A stretch of 64,000 nucleotides of DNA. It comes from an uncultured Endomicrobiia bacterium. GTDB lineage: Bacteria > Elusimicrobiota > Endomicrobiia > DTEH01. Positions 1 to 9,783 of the stretch are shown here, one piece after another; positions within the stretch are counted from its first letter, which is position 1, and every line of letters starts with the position of its first letter. A model generated the notes under the pieces. The model ran no database searches and was not told where the DNA came from. It saw only the letters and a program-made list of their open reading frames with translations. Where the stretch lies: positions 1 to 64,000 of the forward strand of contig CALDDQ010000012.1 in NCBI GenBank assembly GCA_937936785.1. Direction: 5' to 3'. Made by a program: the position numbers and the translations under genes.

Positions 1-627
1 TTTTGGTAAAATTTTTATTTCATACACGGTTACATTACTGATTTCTTTTGATTCATAAGCAATATGTTCTACAGAACCTTTAAACCTTTTGTCTGAATAA
101 GCATCTAAAAATATTTTTACCTCTTGGCCCAAAGTAACATGTCTAAGATCTGTTTCGTCAACATTTGCTTTAATAATTAATTTGTCTGCTAAAACAAAGA
201 TTATGTCGTTCAACGCAACTGTTTGCCCTGGTTCTTTGTTACGTGCAATTATAAACCCATCAATGGGAGATATAATAGGTGTTGGTTTATATACTTCATT
301 CCAATCTGTGTCTGATTGTAAAGTTTGTGTTTTGACAATGTCCAAAATAGCAGCTCTGTCAGTAGAACTCATCCATGCAATAATATCACCTTTTTTTACT
401 TTAGTACCTTCAACTACTAACATTTCTTCTAATCTACCTGCAATTTGTGGTTTTATTTCTAACCTGTTTCGCGGTTGGACAGATCCTGAAATACGAAATT
501 CTATTCCTATGGAACCGCGAGTGGGGTTAATTTCTATAAATGTTTTTTTACTAGCATTTTTTTTACATCCGGATACAAATAGTAAAATAAAACTCAATAT
601 TATTGTAACAGAAAAAAAATTTTTCAT
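1..627 (-). CDS. HlyD/MacA-like periplasmic adaptor (membrane fusion) lipoprotein, partial (C-terminus beyond window start)
   Basis: My translation of the minus strand from ATG at 627: MKNFFSVTIILSFILLFVSGCKKNASKKTFIEINPTRGSIGIEFRISGSVQPRNRLEIKPQIAGRLEEMLVVEGTKVKKGDIIAW...; lipobox SGC, biotinyl-lipoyl-like motif. Open to the window edge, so absent from the ORF track. Sits directly downstream of the TolC-like gene. Confidence 0.88.
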   Translation of the reverse strand, partial: MKNFFSVTIILSFILLFVSGCKKNASKKTFIEINPTRGSIGIEFRISGSVQPRNRLEIKPQIAGRLEEMLVVEGTKVKKGDIIAWMSSTDRAAILDIVKTQTLQSDTDWNEVYKPTPIISPIDGFIIARNKEPGQTVALNDIIFVLADKLIIKANVDETDLRHVTLGQEVKIFLDAYSDKRFKGSVEHIAYESKEISNVTVYEIKILPK

Positions 628-633
628 ATTTTA

Positions 634-1929
634 TTATTCTCCAATTCCAAGATAATTTTTCCATAAAGCATCAGAAATCGCTGCATTTTTTTTAGAAGTT
701 AAAAGTAATTTTTGTGAATTTATGTAATCATTTTCTACCGAGTACCAGTCATAATATGAAACAAGACCGTTTAAATATTTTAATGTAGTAATATGAACCT
801 GTTCTTCAGAAGATTGAAAATATTTTTCTCTAATTTTAATATAATCATAATCATCAACTAAATTGGCATAATATTGTTCTAACGATACTAATAGCTGTAA
901 TGTGATCTCTTTTAAATTTTGTTCTAAGACAAGTTTATTCTTTTTTGCTAAATCAAGATTAGTTTTATTTTTTCCACCAGCAAAAAGCGGAACTGATAGT
1001 CCTAATGATGAAGACCAACTTCTTGAATCCAGTGGAAATTCTGTTCCAGAAGCAGAAATGTTTGCAGATAAAGTTAGGTCTGGATAAAAAACACTTTTTG
1101 CATAAACTATTTCATGGTCTGCTTTAGCCAATCGCATCTGTGCAATTTTATATTCAGGTATTTGATTAAGAAAAATAGTAAAATCAGAAAATGCTTGTGG
1201 TTGAATAATATCAAAATTGCCCACAACGGTTATGTTAAAAAAGGTTTCTATTCCGATATCTTTTAAAAGTTGTCTAGCCATTAAATTTTTATTTCGTTGT
1301 GCTTTTTTTAGTTCAAATTCTGCGTTTAATAAATCAGATTCAACTTTTAACAAAGAACCTTTGTCTTCTCTGCCAGCATCGTAACGTAGTTTTATAAGTT
1401 CATAAGTATTTTTTCTGCGGGCATAAATTTTTTCTGACAAAACCAAAGTTTCCTGTGCAAACAAAAGGTTTATAAAACTTTTTTTTAAGTTGTATGTTAT
1501 ATCAGAGTACGAACGTTGAAACTGTTCTTTTGCAATTTTTAGGTCTAAATCTTTGATTTTTACCTGAGAAATGTCAGCAAAACCGTTAAACAAAGACAAC
1601 CGTCCAGAAATGCCGTAAGAATAACGTTGAGAGTCTTGCAAATTATCAGAGCCAGAGATAGTTGTTGCAGCGGAAGCGTTGATTTGTGGATAAAATGTTG
1701 CCCACGAGTTTTTATAGTTTAATTCTGCTTGGTCCAAAATATGTTTAGTTTTTAGTAACACAGGATTTTTTATTTTTGCTTCTGATAAAACTTTTTCCCA
1801 AGAATATTGGTCTGCAAATAAAAAATTTAGTGAAACTAATATAAAAATAAATGGAATTTTTATAAAGTTGTCAATCATTTTGGTAATAAAAAGTGTATTG
1901 TAATTAAAACTTATTTTAATGTGTTTCAC
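634..1929 (-). CDS. TolC family outer membrane efflux protein
   Basis: 431 aa, signal peptide, two repeated OEP-type halves (LGLSVPLFAGGKNKTNLDLAKKNKLVLEQNLKEI...); adjacent to adaptor gene. A later in-frame Met (1878) may be the real start. Confidence 0.88.
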   Translation of the reverse strand: MKHIKISFNYNTLFITKMIDNFIKIPFIFILVSLNFLFADQYSWEKVLSEAKIKNPVLLKTKHILDQAELNYKNSWATFYPQINASAATTISGSDNLQDSQRYSYGISGRLSLFNGFADISQVKIKDLDLKIAKEQFQRSYSDITYNLKKSFINLLFAQETLVLSEKIYARRKNTYELIKLRYDAGREDKGSLLKVESDLLNAEFELKKAQRNKNLMARQLLKDIGIETFFNITVVGNFDIIQPQAFSDFTIFLNQIPEYKIAQMRLAKADHEIVYAKSVFYPDLTLSANISASGTEFPLDSRSWSSSLGLSVPLFAGGKNKTNLDLAKKNKLVLEQNLKEITLQLLVSLEQYYANLVDDYDYIKIREKYFQSSEEQVHITTLKYLNGLVSYYDWYSVENDYINSQKLLLTSKKNAAISDALWKNYLGIGE

Positions 1930-1936
1930 ACGTAGT

Positions 1937-2563
1937 TCACGATTTGTGGTGATGTTTGTCGCCAGATTTTTGTTTTTTTTGTTTAAATATTTGTCGCATT
2001 TCTTGATAAAAATCTTGTTTCGCTTTAATTAATTTTTCATGTTCTTCTTTTGTCATTTTGTTGTCAGCCCAGATATCTTGTTCAAGTTTTTTTAATTCAG
2101 CTTCTTTTTTTAACAAATCGTTGGCTTGTTTTTTTGTAATAATTTTATCTTTTAGTGCTGAATCAATTTTTTGTTTAAAAAATTTATCTTTGTGTTCTTT
2201 TTTGTCCCAGTTTTTCATTGCTGTGTCTAACAAATTTTTGGTTTTTTCTTTAAATTCAGAAATCATTTTGTCTAAAGTTTCTTTTTCTTCTTTTGTCATA
2301 ACAGTATCATCCCAAATAGATTTTGCATAAGTATTAATATTTTTTTTCTGATTTAAAAGTTCATCACCTTGTTCTTTTGTTATTAACCCTGATTCTATTG
2401 CGTTTTCAATTCTGTTATTTAATTTTTTATCTCTTTTAAACTCTTCATTAAATTTTGTATTTTGTCTATTTTTTATTTTATATTGTTTCTTTTCCATTTG
2501 TGCAATTACTAACGATGAAAGCATTATTAGTATTAGTATTGTTAACACTCTGTTTTTTTTCAT
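1937..2563 (-). CDS. Exported, highly charged helical protein with two internal repeats (xGxITKxQxxxLL ... W.D..MTKEE)
   Basis: Signal peptide MKKNRVLTILILIMLSSLVIA; two copies of a ~60 aa unit; His-rich C-terminus (KHHHKS). Confidence 0.7.
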   Translation of the reverse strand: MKKNRVLTILILIMLSSLVIAQMEKKQYKIKNRQNTKFNEEFKRDKKLNNRIENAIESGLITKEQGDELLNQKKNINTYAKSIWDDTVMTKEEKETLDKMISEFKEKTKNLLDTAMKNWDKKEHKDKFFKQKIDSALKDKIITKKQANDLLKKEAELKKLEQDIWADNKMTKEEHEKLIKAKQDFYQEMRQIFKQKKQKSGDKHHHKS

Positions 2564-2568
2564 ATTTA

Positions 2569-3027
2569 TTATCCCTCCAAAATATTATAATTTTCAAAAT
2601 TACTTTCTTGAAGAAATTCTATTAGACCAAAAACAATTTCACCATAGTCAAAAGTATCTTTAGTGTAAAAACTTTTTTGAGTAGAGTTTGATGAAGAAAT
2701 ATTTTTTAAAAAAGGGAACGTTAAAATAAACAAAAATATTGTTATGGTGAAAAAAATGGTTACTGGCTTAAAAATTGTAGTTAAGTTTTTTTGTTTATGT
2801 ATGATAAAACTTTTTAATTTCTCATTAAAAAACGGGTTTAAATTAATATTATTTTGTTTATAAATATTAGCACAAATTTTTTCAAAAACATAAAATTCTT
2901 TTTTACAAGAAGGGCATATGTTTATATGTTCTAATAAAATCTGTTCTGCTTCATAATTTATCTGTCGGTCAAAATGTTTAGATATTAGTTTTATGACCTT
3001 TTTGCATGAAATATTTTTTCTATTCAT
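2569..3027 (-). CDS. Anti-sigma factor with zinc-finger (zf-HC2-like) N-terminus and one TM helix
   Basis: HxxxCxxC motif (HINICPSC), single TM (TIFFTITIFLFILTFPFL); directly downstream of ECF sigma gene. Start moved to ATG 3027, which is preceded by AGAGAGG. Confidence 0.72.
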   Translation of the reverse strand: MNRKNISCKKVIKLISKHFDRQINYEAEQILLEHINICPSCKKEFYVFEKICANIYKQNNINLNPFFNEKLKSFIIHKQKNLTTIFKPVTIFFTITIFLFILTFPFLKNISSSNSTQKSFYTKDTFDYGEIVFGLIEFLQESNFENYNILEG

Positions 3028-3085
3028 TTTTAACCTCTCTAAAAAATTAGACATTATAAACCAAAAAAACTTGCGTCAAGTAAAA

Positions 3086-3688
3086 TTAAATTTTTAATAA
3101 ATTATTTTTTAACAAATATTTTTTCAAATTTTGTTTTGCTCTAAACAATAATGATTCTACTGATGAAACACTTTTGTTTAATATCTGAGCAATTTCTGCA
3201 TACGATTTGTTTTCATAATGTGCTAACAACAACGCATTTTTTTGTTGTAATGGCAACAAATCAATTGCATAGTTTATTGTTTTAACAAGTTCATCACGGT
3301 ACTCAAAAAAATTCAAATTTTGTTCTTCTGACTTTTTTTCAACTTCAGAATTTTCAATTGAAACAATGGATTTAATTTTTTTTATGTTGTATTTAGTATA
3401 AGTAGCACAGAGGTTTATTGTAATTTTGTACAAATAAGTATAAACAGTGGATTTGAACTTAAATTTATTTATAGAAAACCAAAAATTTTCAAAAGTTTGT
3501 ATTAACAATTCTTCTGCATCATTTTTTGTTGCATAGTTTTTGATATAATTAAAAATTATATTATACAACTTAACTTTATGACGGTTAACAATTATTTCAA
3601 AAGCAGATTCTTTTTCAATAAAAGATTTGTTTTGAATAAATTTTACCAGTTGTTCATCTGAGAATGATTCTAAGTTTAATTTTTCCAT
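3086..3688 (-). CDS. RNA polymerase sigma factor, sigma-70/ECF family
   Basis: Region 2 (DAEELLIQTFENFWFSINKFKFKSTVYTYLYKITINLC) and region 4 (LLPLQQKNALLLAHYENKSYAEIAQILNKSVSSVESLLFRAKQNLKKYL). Confidence 0.9.
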   Translation of the reverse strand: MEKLNLESFSDEQLVKFIQNKSFIEKESAFEIIVNRHKVKLYNIIFNYIKNYATKNDAEELLIQTFENFWFSINKFKFKSTVYTYLYKITINLCATYTKYNIKKIKSIVSIENSEVEKKSEEQNLNFFEYRDELVKTINYAIDLLPLQQKNALLLAHYENKSYAEIAQILNKSVSSVESLLFRAKQNLKKYLLKNNLLKI

Positions 3689-3729
3689 AATATTTTAGAC
3701 ATCAAAAGTATAAAAAACTTGTGGATATA

Positions 3730-6594
3730 TTATTTGCACAATCCAGTAAAATGGCAGTATTGACAATTTTTTAAATTTTTTTTATCTGGGACAAAAGGTA
3801 TGTCAGGATTTATTATTTCAGTTAAAATATAGTTTAGCATGTGTATTGTTAAGTTTATAACTTCATCTTTTTGTTTTTCTGTGAGTTCTGGTTTAAAAAA
3901 ATATGCTAAATTTTGTTTTTTTTCTTTGATACAATATAATACTGCATTTACATTTTTTAACTTAAGTTGTTGTTGAATGATATTAATATAAATTGGTAGT
4001 TGGAATGACTTAATAGTTTTTCGTATAAAATCACGAGATAAATTTTTATCTTTGTATTTGTTAAGATCTGTGTTCATTATATCCGGTTTTGAACCAGATT
4101 TATAGTCAATTATTAAAATTTCTTGTGTTTTTAATAAATCAATTCTGTCAACAATAGATTTAAAGTTAAACTTTTTGTTTCCAATATAATGTGTATAATT
4201 AAAACTACTTTCAAGATATAAAATTTTTTCAATTTCGTTTTCACGAGAAACTTCTATGTTTAAAAATTTTTCTAACCAAAAAAGTAAAACTTCTTTTAAA
4301 AGATAAGAATCAGATTTCATAATTTTTAAAAATGTTTCATTAAAACTTTTTTCAAACAAGGAATAAAAATAATTTTTAAAGTTGTGGTCAATTATAAGTT
4401 TTTTGTTAACATATGGGGTGAAAGTTTCTTTTAAAAGTTGGTGTATAAAAGTACCAATTTCTTTCGGTTCTAGTTCATCTATTAAAGATTCTTTTTCGGA
4501 TAATTTTAATACATATTTGAAATAAAACTGTAGAGGACATTTTATGTAGGTGTCAATGCTTGATGTAGAATAAACAAAGTTTTCTAAATAGGACACAATA
4601 TTTTTTTCTTTTTTTATAACAAATTCTTTTGTTAAAAGTTCAGTCCTAAAAACAGCCGTTGGGACTTGTTCCTCGCAAATACTGTTTAATCGTTTTTGTT
4701 TATCCCATAAAAGTTCTTCCACAAACCTACTTCGTTCAGTTAAATTATTTTTTGCATAGATTAAAAAAACGTTTTTTGAAGAATAGATTAACCGTTTAAA
4801 ATGATACTTCTGAATTTCTTCTTCTTTTTCTAATCGGTTAATACCAAGATTTAACATAACTTCTCGTGGAATAAGTGGTTCATAAATTTTTATTTTAGGG
4901 AAAAATGTTTCGTTTAAATCTAAAAATATTACATTATCAAAACTTAAAGAGCGAGTTTCTAGTAAACCAAGTATTTGAACACCTTTTAATGGCGAACCTT
5001 TAAACGCAATCTTTTTGGTTGAGATCATATCAAGTATAAATTTGTACATTTCTTCTTTTGAAAAAAGATTGTTTTTAGAAGTGTTAATAAAAGAAATTTT
5101 TAGTTCGTTACACAAGTCTAAAAGTAAATCTATAATTTTTAGATTAAAAGGATATTCTTTTAATAAAATATTTTCTCTTAGCAGGAGAAGAAAATCGGAC
5201 AAATTTTTAATACAACTGTCTAAAGAATCTATTTTTTCCCAGGAATAAAAAAGTCTTTCATGTAAATTTTTTATTAAATTCTTAATCTGTAATTTTGTAA
5301 CATTGTAATCCATAGATTTTAGAGATAAAAAACAATCTTCGTATAATAAATCAAGATTTTCAATTTCAGATAAATCTAAAGTAATACTTCCAGCTATAGA
5401 ACATTTTTTAATCCCAAGCAGTAATTTTTCAATTGTATGAACTAAAACAGAATTAACTTCTGCTGGTTCACCAAAGTTTAAACTTTTAATTATTGGATGC
5501 ATTATTATGTTTAAATAATTTTTTGTATAATAAAATTCTTTTTTTGTAATATGAGCATCAAACAATGTTGTTAACAAAGAAAATATTGTGCTATGTGTAA
5601 TAGGATAACCAAGAGAAATATTTAATTCTTCAATTACAGAAGAAATTTCAAATAGTAAAGGAAAAATATTGGTTTCATCTGGCAAAACTATAACAGTAGA
5701 ATCTAATTCGTTTTTAGGAATAGTTTTTAACAACTCTCTTACAATACCAATTTGAGAATGTGAGTCGAATCCTGAATAAAAATTTATGTTAGTTTTTACG
5801 TTTGTATTATCTGTTGAAACTATTTGTAAATTTAAGTTGACTTCAACATTTTTTAACACACTCCATTCTTTAGAACTTCCACAAAAAAATAAAACAATTT
5901 TGTCTGAATATTTTTTTTGTAAATTTTTTATAACTTTAATTTCAGTTTCGTGTAGGTAAAATGGAGTAACGAAAATTATTTTATCAAATTTTGACAAATT
6001 ACACTCTTGTGATAGATTTGACGCTACTAAATATTTTTTTCCTCGGGAAAAAAGGTTTAATTCATCTAATTTAGAATGAAAAACATTTCTTATTTGAACA
6101 ATTTTTTGTAACATATAATTGATATTGTTTGGGACATCGTACCCAATTTGTGCGCTACGTTGTATAGTGTAAAGATTTTTTGAATCAATGTCTTCTAAAT
6201 CAAGATTTTCTATAAAAGCAAAAATTTCTTTTGCCCAGGGTAAGAATTGAATAAAATTGGTTTTATTCTGTAACATTTCTGGAGCAACAGTTTTTGTAAT
6301 TTCATAAATTAAATAATAAGCATCAAGATCTTTTAATGAATAAAAAGTTTTTTTTTGTAATAAAATATAATCTAAAAATTCTTCCATAGTAAAAAATGTT
6401 GGTGGATAGAAAGGTTTGTTAATTTTTTTTGATAATTCTTTTGTTATAAATAATGCCGGTCTTTTCCCACCAAAAATTAGTGCTATTTTATCAAAATATA
6501 TGTTTTGGTTTGTTGATAAAGAAATTAGATAATCTGTGATAGTTTTTATAATGTTTGTATCTATAGAATTTGTTATTATATTACTTTTTGTCAT
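3730..6594 (-). CDS. AddB-like PD-(D/E)XK nuclease family protein
   Basis: C-terminal nuclease motif (SIVDRIDLLKTQEILIIDYKSGSKPD) with flanking Cys set typical of Fe-S nucleases (YIKCPLQFYFKY ... NCQYCHFTGLCK); adjacent to UvrD/AddA-like gene. Confidence 0.8.
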   Translation of the reverse strand: MTKSNIITNSIDTNIIKTITDYLISLSTNQNIYFDKIALIFGGKRPALFITKELSKKINKPFYPPTFFTMEEFLDYILLQKKTFYSLKDLDAYYLIYEITKTVAPEMLQNKTNFIQFLPWAKEIFAFIENLDLEDIDSKNLYTIQRSAQIGYDVPNNINYMLQKIVQIRNVFHSKLDELNLFSRGKKYLVASNLSQECNLSKFDKIIFVTPFYLHETEIKVIKNLQKKYSDKIVLFFCGSSKEWSVLKNVEVNLNLQIVSTDNTNVKTNINFYSGFDSHSQIGIVRELLKTIPKNELDSTVIVLPDETNIFPLLFEISSVIEELNISLGYPITHSTIFSLLTTLFDAHITKKEFYYTKNYLNIIMHPIIKSLNFGEPAEVNSVLVHTIEKLLLGIKKCSIAGSITLDLSEIENLDLLYEDCFLSLKSMDYNVTKLQIKNLIKNLHERLFYSWEKIDSLDSCIKNLSDFLLLLRENILLKEYPFNLKIIDLLLDLCNELKISFINTSKNNLFSKEEMYKFILDMISTKKIAFKGSPLKGVQILGLLETRSLSFDNVIFLDLNETFFPKIKIYEPLIPREVMLNLGINRLEKEEEIQKYHFKRLIYSSKNVFLIYAKNNLTERSRFVEELLWDKQKRLNSICEEQVPTAVFRTELLTKEFVIKKEKNIVSYLENFVYSTSSIDTYIKCPLQFYFKYVLKLSEKESLIDELEPKEIGTFIHQLLKETFTPYVNKKLIIDHNFKNYFYSLFEKSFNETFLKIMKSDSYLLKEVLLFWLEKFLNIEVSRENEIEKILYLESSFNYTHYIGNKKFNFKSIVDRIDLLKTQEILIIDYKSGSKPDIMNTDLNKYKDKNLSRDFIRKTIKSFQLPIYINIIQQQLKLKNVNAVLYCIKEKKQNLAYFFKPELTEKQKDEVINLTIHMLNYILTEIINPDIPFVPDKKNLKNCQYCHFTGLCK

Positions 6595-6603
6595 AAATAA
6601 TAA

Positions 6604-9600
6604 TTATATATTTTCAAAATCTTTTTCTTCAAAATATATGAGGTGTCCAGATACAGATTTTTCCGGATACAATTCTTTAACAATATCAACATATTGTTGA
6701 ACCTGTTTTTTATAGTGATCAAAATTTTGTCTATTAAGTTTAAAATCTATTACCATAACAGTGTCTTGTGTAATAACTAATCTATCAATACATTTAATAG
6801 CACCTGTTTTTGTAGAAATAATTTTTTCTGTAAAAACTGTTCCTTTATCAATATAAAAAAATTTTTTCAACTTTTTGGTTTGTATAATTTCTTTTGCAAA
6901 AAGAATATGTTCATATAGATTATTTTTTGTATAATATAATGGTTGTAATTGATTTTTTATCCAAGATAGTTTTTTTTCTAACTCTTGATTGTTTAGATTA
7001 TCTATTAAAGAAAATATATGATGTAGGATAGTACTTTTTAACAGATTTTCTCTATTGAATATCTTTTCATTATCTAAAAATTCTTCTTCTAAAAATGTGG
7101 GTTTTATAAAATAATTCTGTGTTGGAATAGGCAAAATTTTGTTTATGAGAGGTTCTTTTTTAAAAATGGTTTTATTCCCAAATTCAAGGATACTTTTTGG
7201 CTCTATAAAAGAAAACAAAAATTTTGCTTTATTATTTTCATTATCTGCTTTTTGTGGTACAAAAATATATAATTCGTTTTTTGCTCTTGTGCAAGCAACA
7301 TATAAATTGTTTAAACTGTCTATGAAAGATTTTTTATATTCGCTGGCATATATTTTAGCTAGATTTTTAGAATAATAGGTATATTTTCGTGTAAGATATA
7401 ATAGGTTTAGACCATTTTTTGTAATATTAACAAAAAAATTTTTTTCGCCAATACCAGTATTAACTTTTAATTCAAAAAATGGTATAATAACAACTTTAAA
7501 CTCCAGCCCTTTTGATTTATGGATAGTTAAAACGTTGACAGAATCTGTATTAAATGAAGAAACAAAGAAGTCTTTTCCATCAGATTTTTCATAATAATCT
7601 AAAAAAGTATTGATAGTATTATATTTATCTGCATACTTTTTAATAAGTTCTAAAAAATGCATTATAAATCCTTGTTGTTGTGAAAAGTTGTTCAAAAGAT
7701 TAAATTTTGTTATTATACTAATTACATAATCATATAATGGAACAAATCCTGCAGAATTAAAATATTCTTCAAAATAAGTTTTCCACAAATCTGGAAATTC
7801 TGCAATAAACTCTTTATAGAAACAATAGTTATTAGAAGAACAATATTTTTGTGTAATGGAAAAAATAAAATTTTGTATTTGCTCAAACGACATTTTTGTT
7901 TGTGATAAAAATATATCTCCAAGAATAAAAGTCGCGAAAGACAAGTTGTCTGTAGGAGAGTTAAAAAATTTTAATAGAGAAACAAGTTCTTTGATTAGTC
8001 CGTTTTGTCTAATATCTAATGTATTTTCTGATTCAACGAAAATATTGTTTTCAAGTAGCCAGTGGGTAATATTTTCAACTTCAGAATTTTTCTGTGTTAA
8101 AATTGCAATTTCGTTTAAAGGACAATTTTGTTCCTTCAGCTCTAGAATAATTTTTAGAATACTAGAATATATGAAATCGTGTTCGTTTTCAGTTTCTTGT
8201 TCTTCAAGAAAAAAAATTTTTACATAACCTTTTTGTGAATCAAGATTAAAAAGTTGTTGTGAATTAGAATAAAAAGTTATTATATCAGAGATATCTGTAA
8301 TATCAAGGACAGATTCTTTGTCAGAATTTATAATTTCCAAAATTGCTTTTGAAAGATTATTTTGTGAAAAAAGTTGGTTGTTAAAATTTACAATAGTTTC
8401 CAAACTGCGATAATTTTTTTCTAATAAAGTTTTTTGAGAAACATAATTTTTAAAATCATTCAGTACTGTATCAAACAAACTAATTTCTCCACCACGAAAT
8501 CTATATATTGCCTGTTTTTTATCACCTACATAAAACAGTGTTCCACCATTAGACAACGCTTCTGAAACTAGAGGATATAGATTTTGCCATTGGAGGATAC
8601 TTGTGTCCTGAAATTCGTCTATTAAATAATGTTTAATTTGGTTTGAAAGCCTATAATATAATTCTGGTATTGTTAACAAATTTTGTGAAAATAAAAGTTT
8701 TGCATATTTGTTTAATTCTTCCAGAAACAAAACATTTTTTTTTTGTGATAAAGAAATAAAATCAGTAATTACATTGTTATATATGTCTATGTAAGAGTTT
8801 AAAGATGATGTTGCTTCCATTTCAGATAACAAAGCAAGTTTTTTTCTAATATTTTCCCACAAAAATAAAGTTTCATTAGAAACAATATTATTTTTGTTTA
8901 CAGGAAAATCTTTGTTTTGAAACTTTTTTGGCACAGAAGCGAGATCAAATGTATTTATGTTGTTTTTGATAAACTTTTCTAATTGATTATAAAATTGTTT
9001 ATTGGTATTTTTAGGTAAAGAATAAAAAAGTTGGTTAAACAATGACAACAACTCTTTTTTTAACTTTAATATTTGTGTGTTAGTATATTTTGATTTAACA
9101 AATTTTTCTGCAAATATATTTTGTATGTAAAATAAGTTTTTTAAAATTTCAAAAATATCTTTTTTAGGAAACCAACCAGGATTTGTGTTAAAATAGATGT
9201 AATGTTTTAAAAAATTGGAAAATATGACCATAACATCTTTTTTGTATGTTCCTTTTTCAATAAGATCATCTAATGAATATAATAAATAGTCAGAGTAAGC
9301 ATCTTCTATTTTAAAATTTGTAGAAAGGTTTAATTTAAAAGCGCAACTGTAAACAAGAGAGTTTACAAAACTATCAATAGTTCTTACTTGAAAAAAAGTG
9401 TAATTTTTAATTATATTTTCAAGTAGGAGATAAGCTTTTTGTTTAGCTGAGGTTGCATCTGTGAAAAGATATTCTAACAATTCATTTTTTTCTGACAGGT
9501 TATCAAACGAATCAAAAGATAATTTTTTTAAAAGATTTAAAATCCGGCTCTTCATTTCAATTGAAGCTTTATTAGTAAAAGTTATTGCAAGGATTTCTTT

Positions 9601-9720
9601 TAAAGAATTGTTTTGACCATTGAATAAAATTTTTAAGTATCTTTTTGCCAAAGAATAAGTTTTTCCAGAACCAGCCGATGCTTCTACTACAAAAATTTGT
9701 GTTAGAGGATTTTTGTTCAT
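6604..9720 (-). CDS. UvrD/AddA-like helicase-exonuclease
   Basis: Walker A VVEASAGSGKTYSLAKRYLKIL, motif II DEFQDTS, VGDKKQAIYRFRGG, motif VI LYVACTRAKNELYIF; C-terminal nuclease DRLVITQDTVMVIDFK. Confidence 0.9.
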   Translation of the reverse strand: MNKNPLTQIFVVEASAGSGKTYSLAKRYLKILFNGQNNSLKEILAITFTNKASIEMKSRILNLLKKLSFDSFDNLSEKNELLEYLFTDATSAKQKAYLLLENIIKNYTFFQVRTIDSFVNSLVYSCAFKLNLSTNFKIEDAYSDYLLYSLDDLIEKGTYKKDVMVIFSNFLKHYIYFNTNPGWFPKKDIFEILKNLFYIQNIFAEKFVKSKYTNTQILKLKKELLSLFNQLFYSLPKNTNKQFYNQLEKFIKNNINTFDLASVPKKFQNKDFPVNKNNIVSNETLFLWENIRKKLALLSEMEATSSLNSYIDIYNNVITDFISLSQKKNVLFLEELNKYAKLLFSQNLLTIPELYYRLSNQIKHYLIDEFQDTSILQWQNLYPLVSEALSNGGTLFYVGDKKQAIYRFRGGEISLFDTVLNDFKNYVSQKTLLEKNYRSLETIVNFNNQLFSQNNLSKAILEIINSDKESVLDITDISDIITFYSNSQQLFNLDSQKGYVKIFFLEEQETENEHDFIYSSILKIILELKEQNCPLNEIAILTQKNSEVENITHWLLENNIFVESENTLDIRQNGLIKELVSLLKFFNSPTDNLSFATFILGDIFLSQTKMSFEQIQNFIFSITQKYCSSNNYCFYKEFIAEFPDLWKTYFEEYFNSAGFVPLYDYVISIITKFNLLNNFSQQQGFIMHFLELIKKYADKYNTINTFLDYYEKSDGKDFFVSSFNTDSVNVLTIHKSKGLEFKVVIIPFFELKVNTGIGEKNFFVNITKNGLNLLYLTRKYTYYSKNLAKIYASEYKKSFIDSLNNLYVACTRAKNELYIFVPQKADNENNKAKFLFSFIEPKSILEFGNKTIFKKEPLINKILPIPTQNYFIKPTFLEEEFLDNEKIFNRENLLKSTILHHIFSLIDNLNNQELEKKLSWIKNQLQPLYYTKNNLYEHILFAKEIIQTKKLKKFFYIDKGTVFTEKIISTKTGAIKCIDRLVITQDTVMVIDFKLNRQNFDHYKKQVQQYVDIVKELYPEKSVSGHLIYFEEKDFENI

Positions 9721-9783
9721 AACAACTAAAAATTGTATTAAAAAATAACCAGTATAATCAATAATTATTATAAAAGATATTTT

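Noticed and set aside
182-655. 157-aa plus-strand ORF
   Set aside because: Antisense to the HlyD-like adaptor gene, whose minus-strand translation gives clear family motifs and a lipobox.
7856-8227. 123-aa plus-strand ORF
   Set aside because: Antisense to the AddA-like helicase; Ser/Phe-rich artefact.
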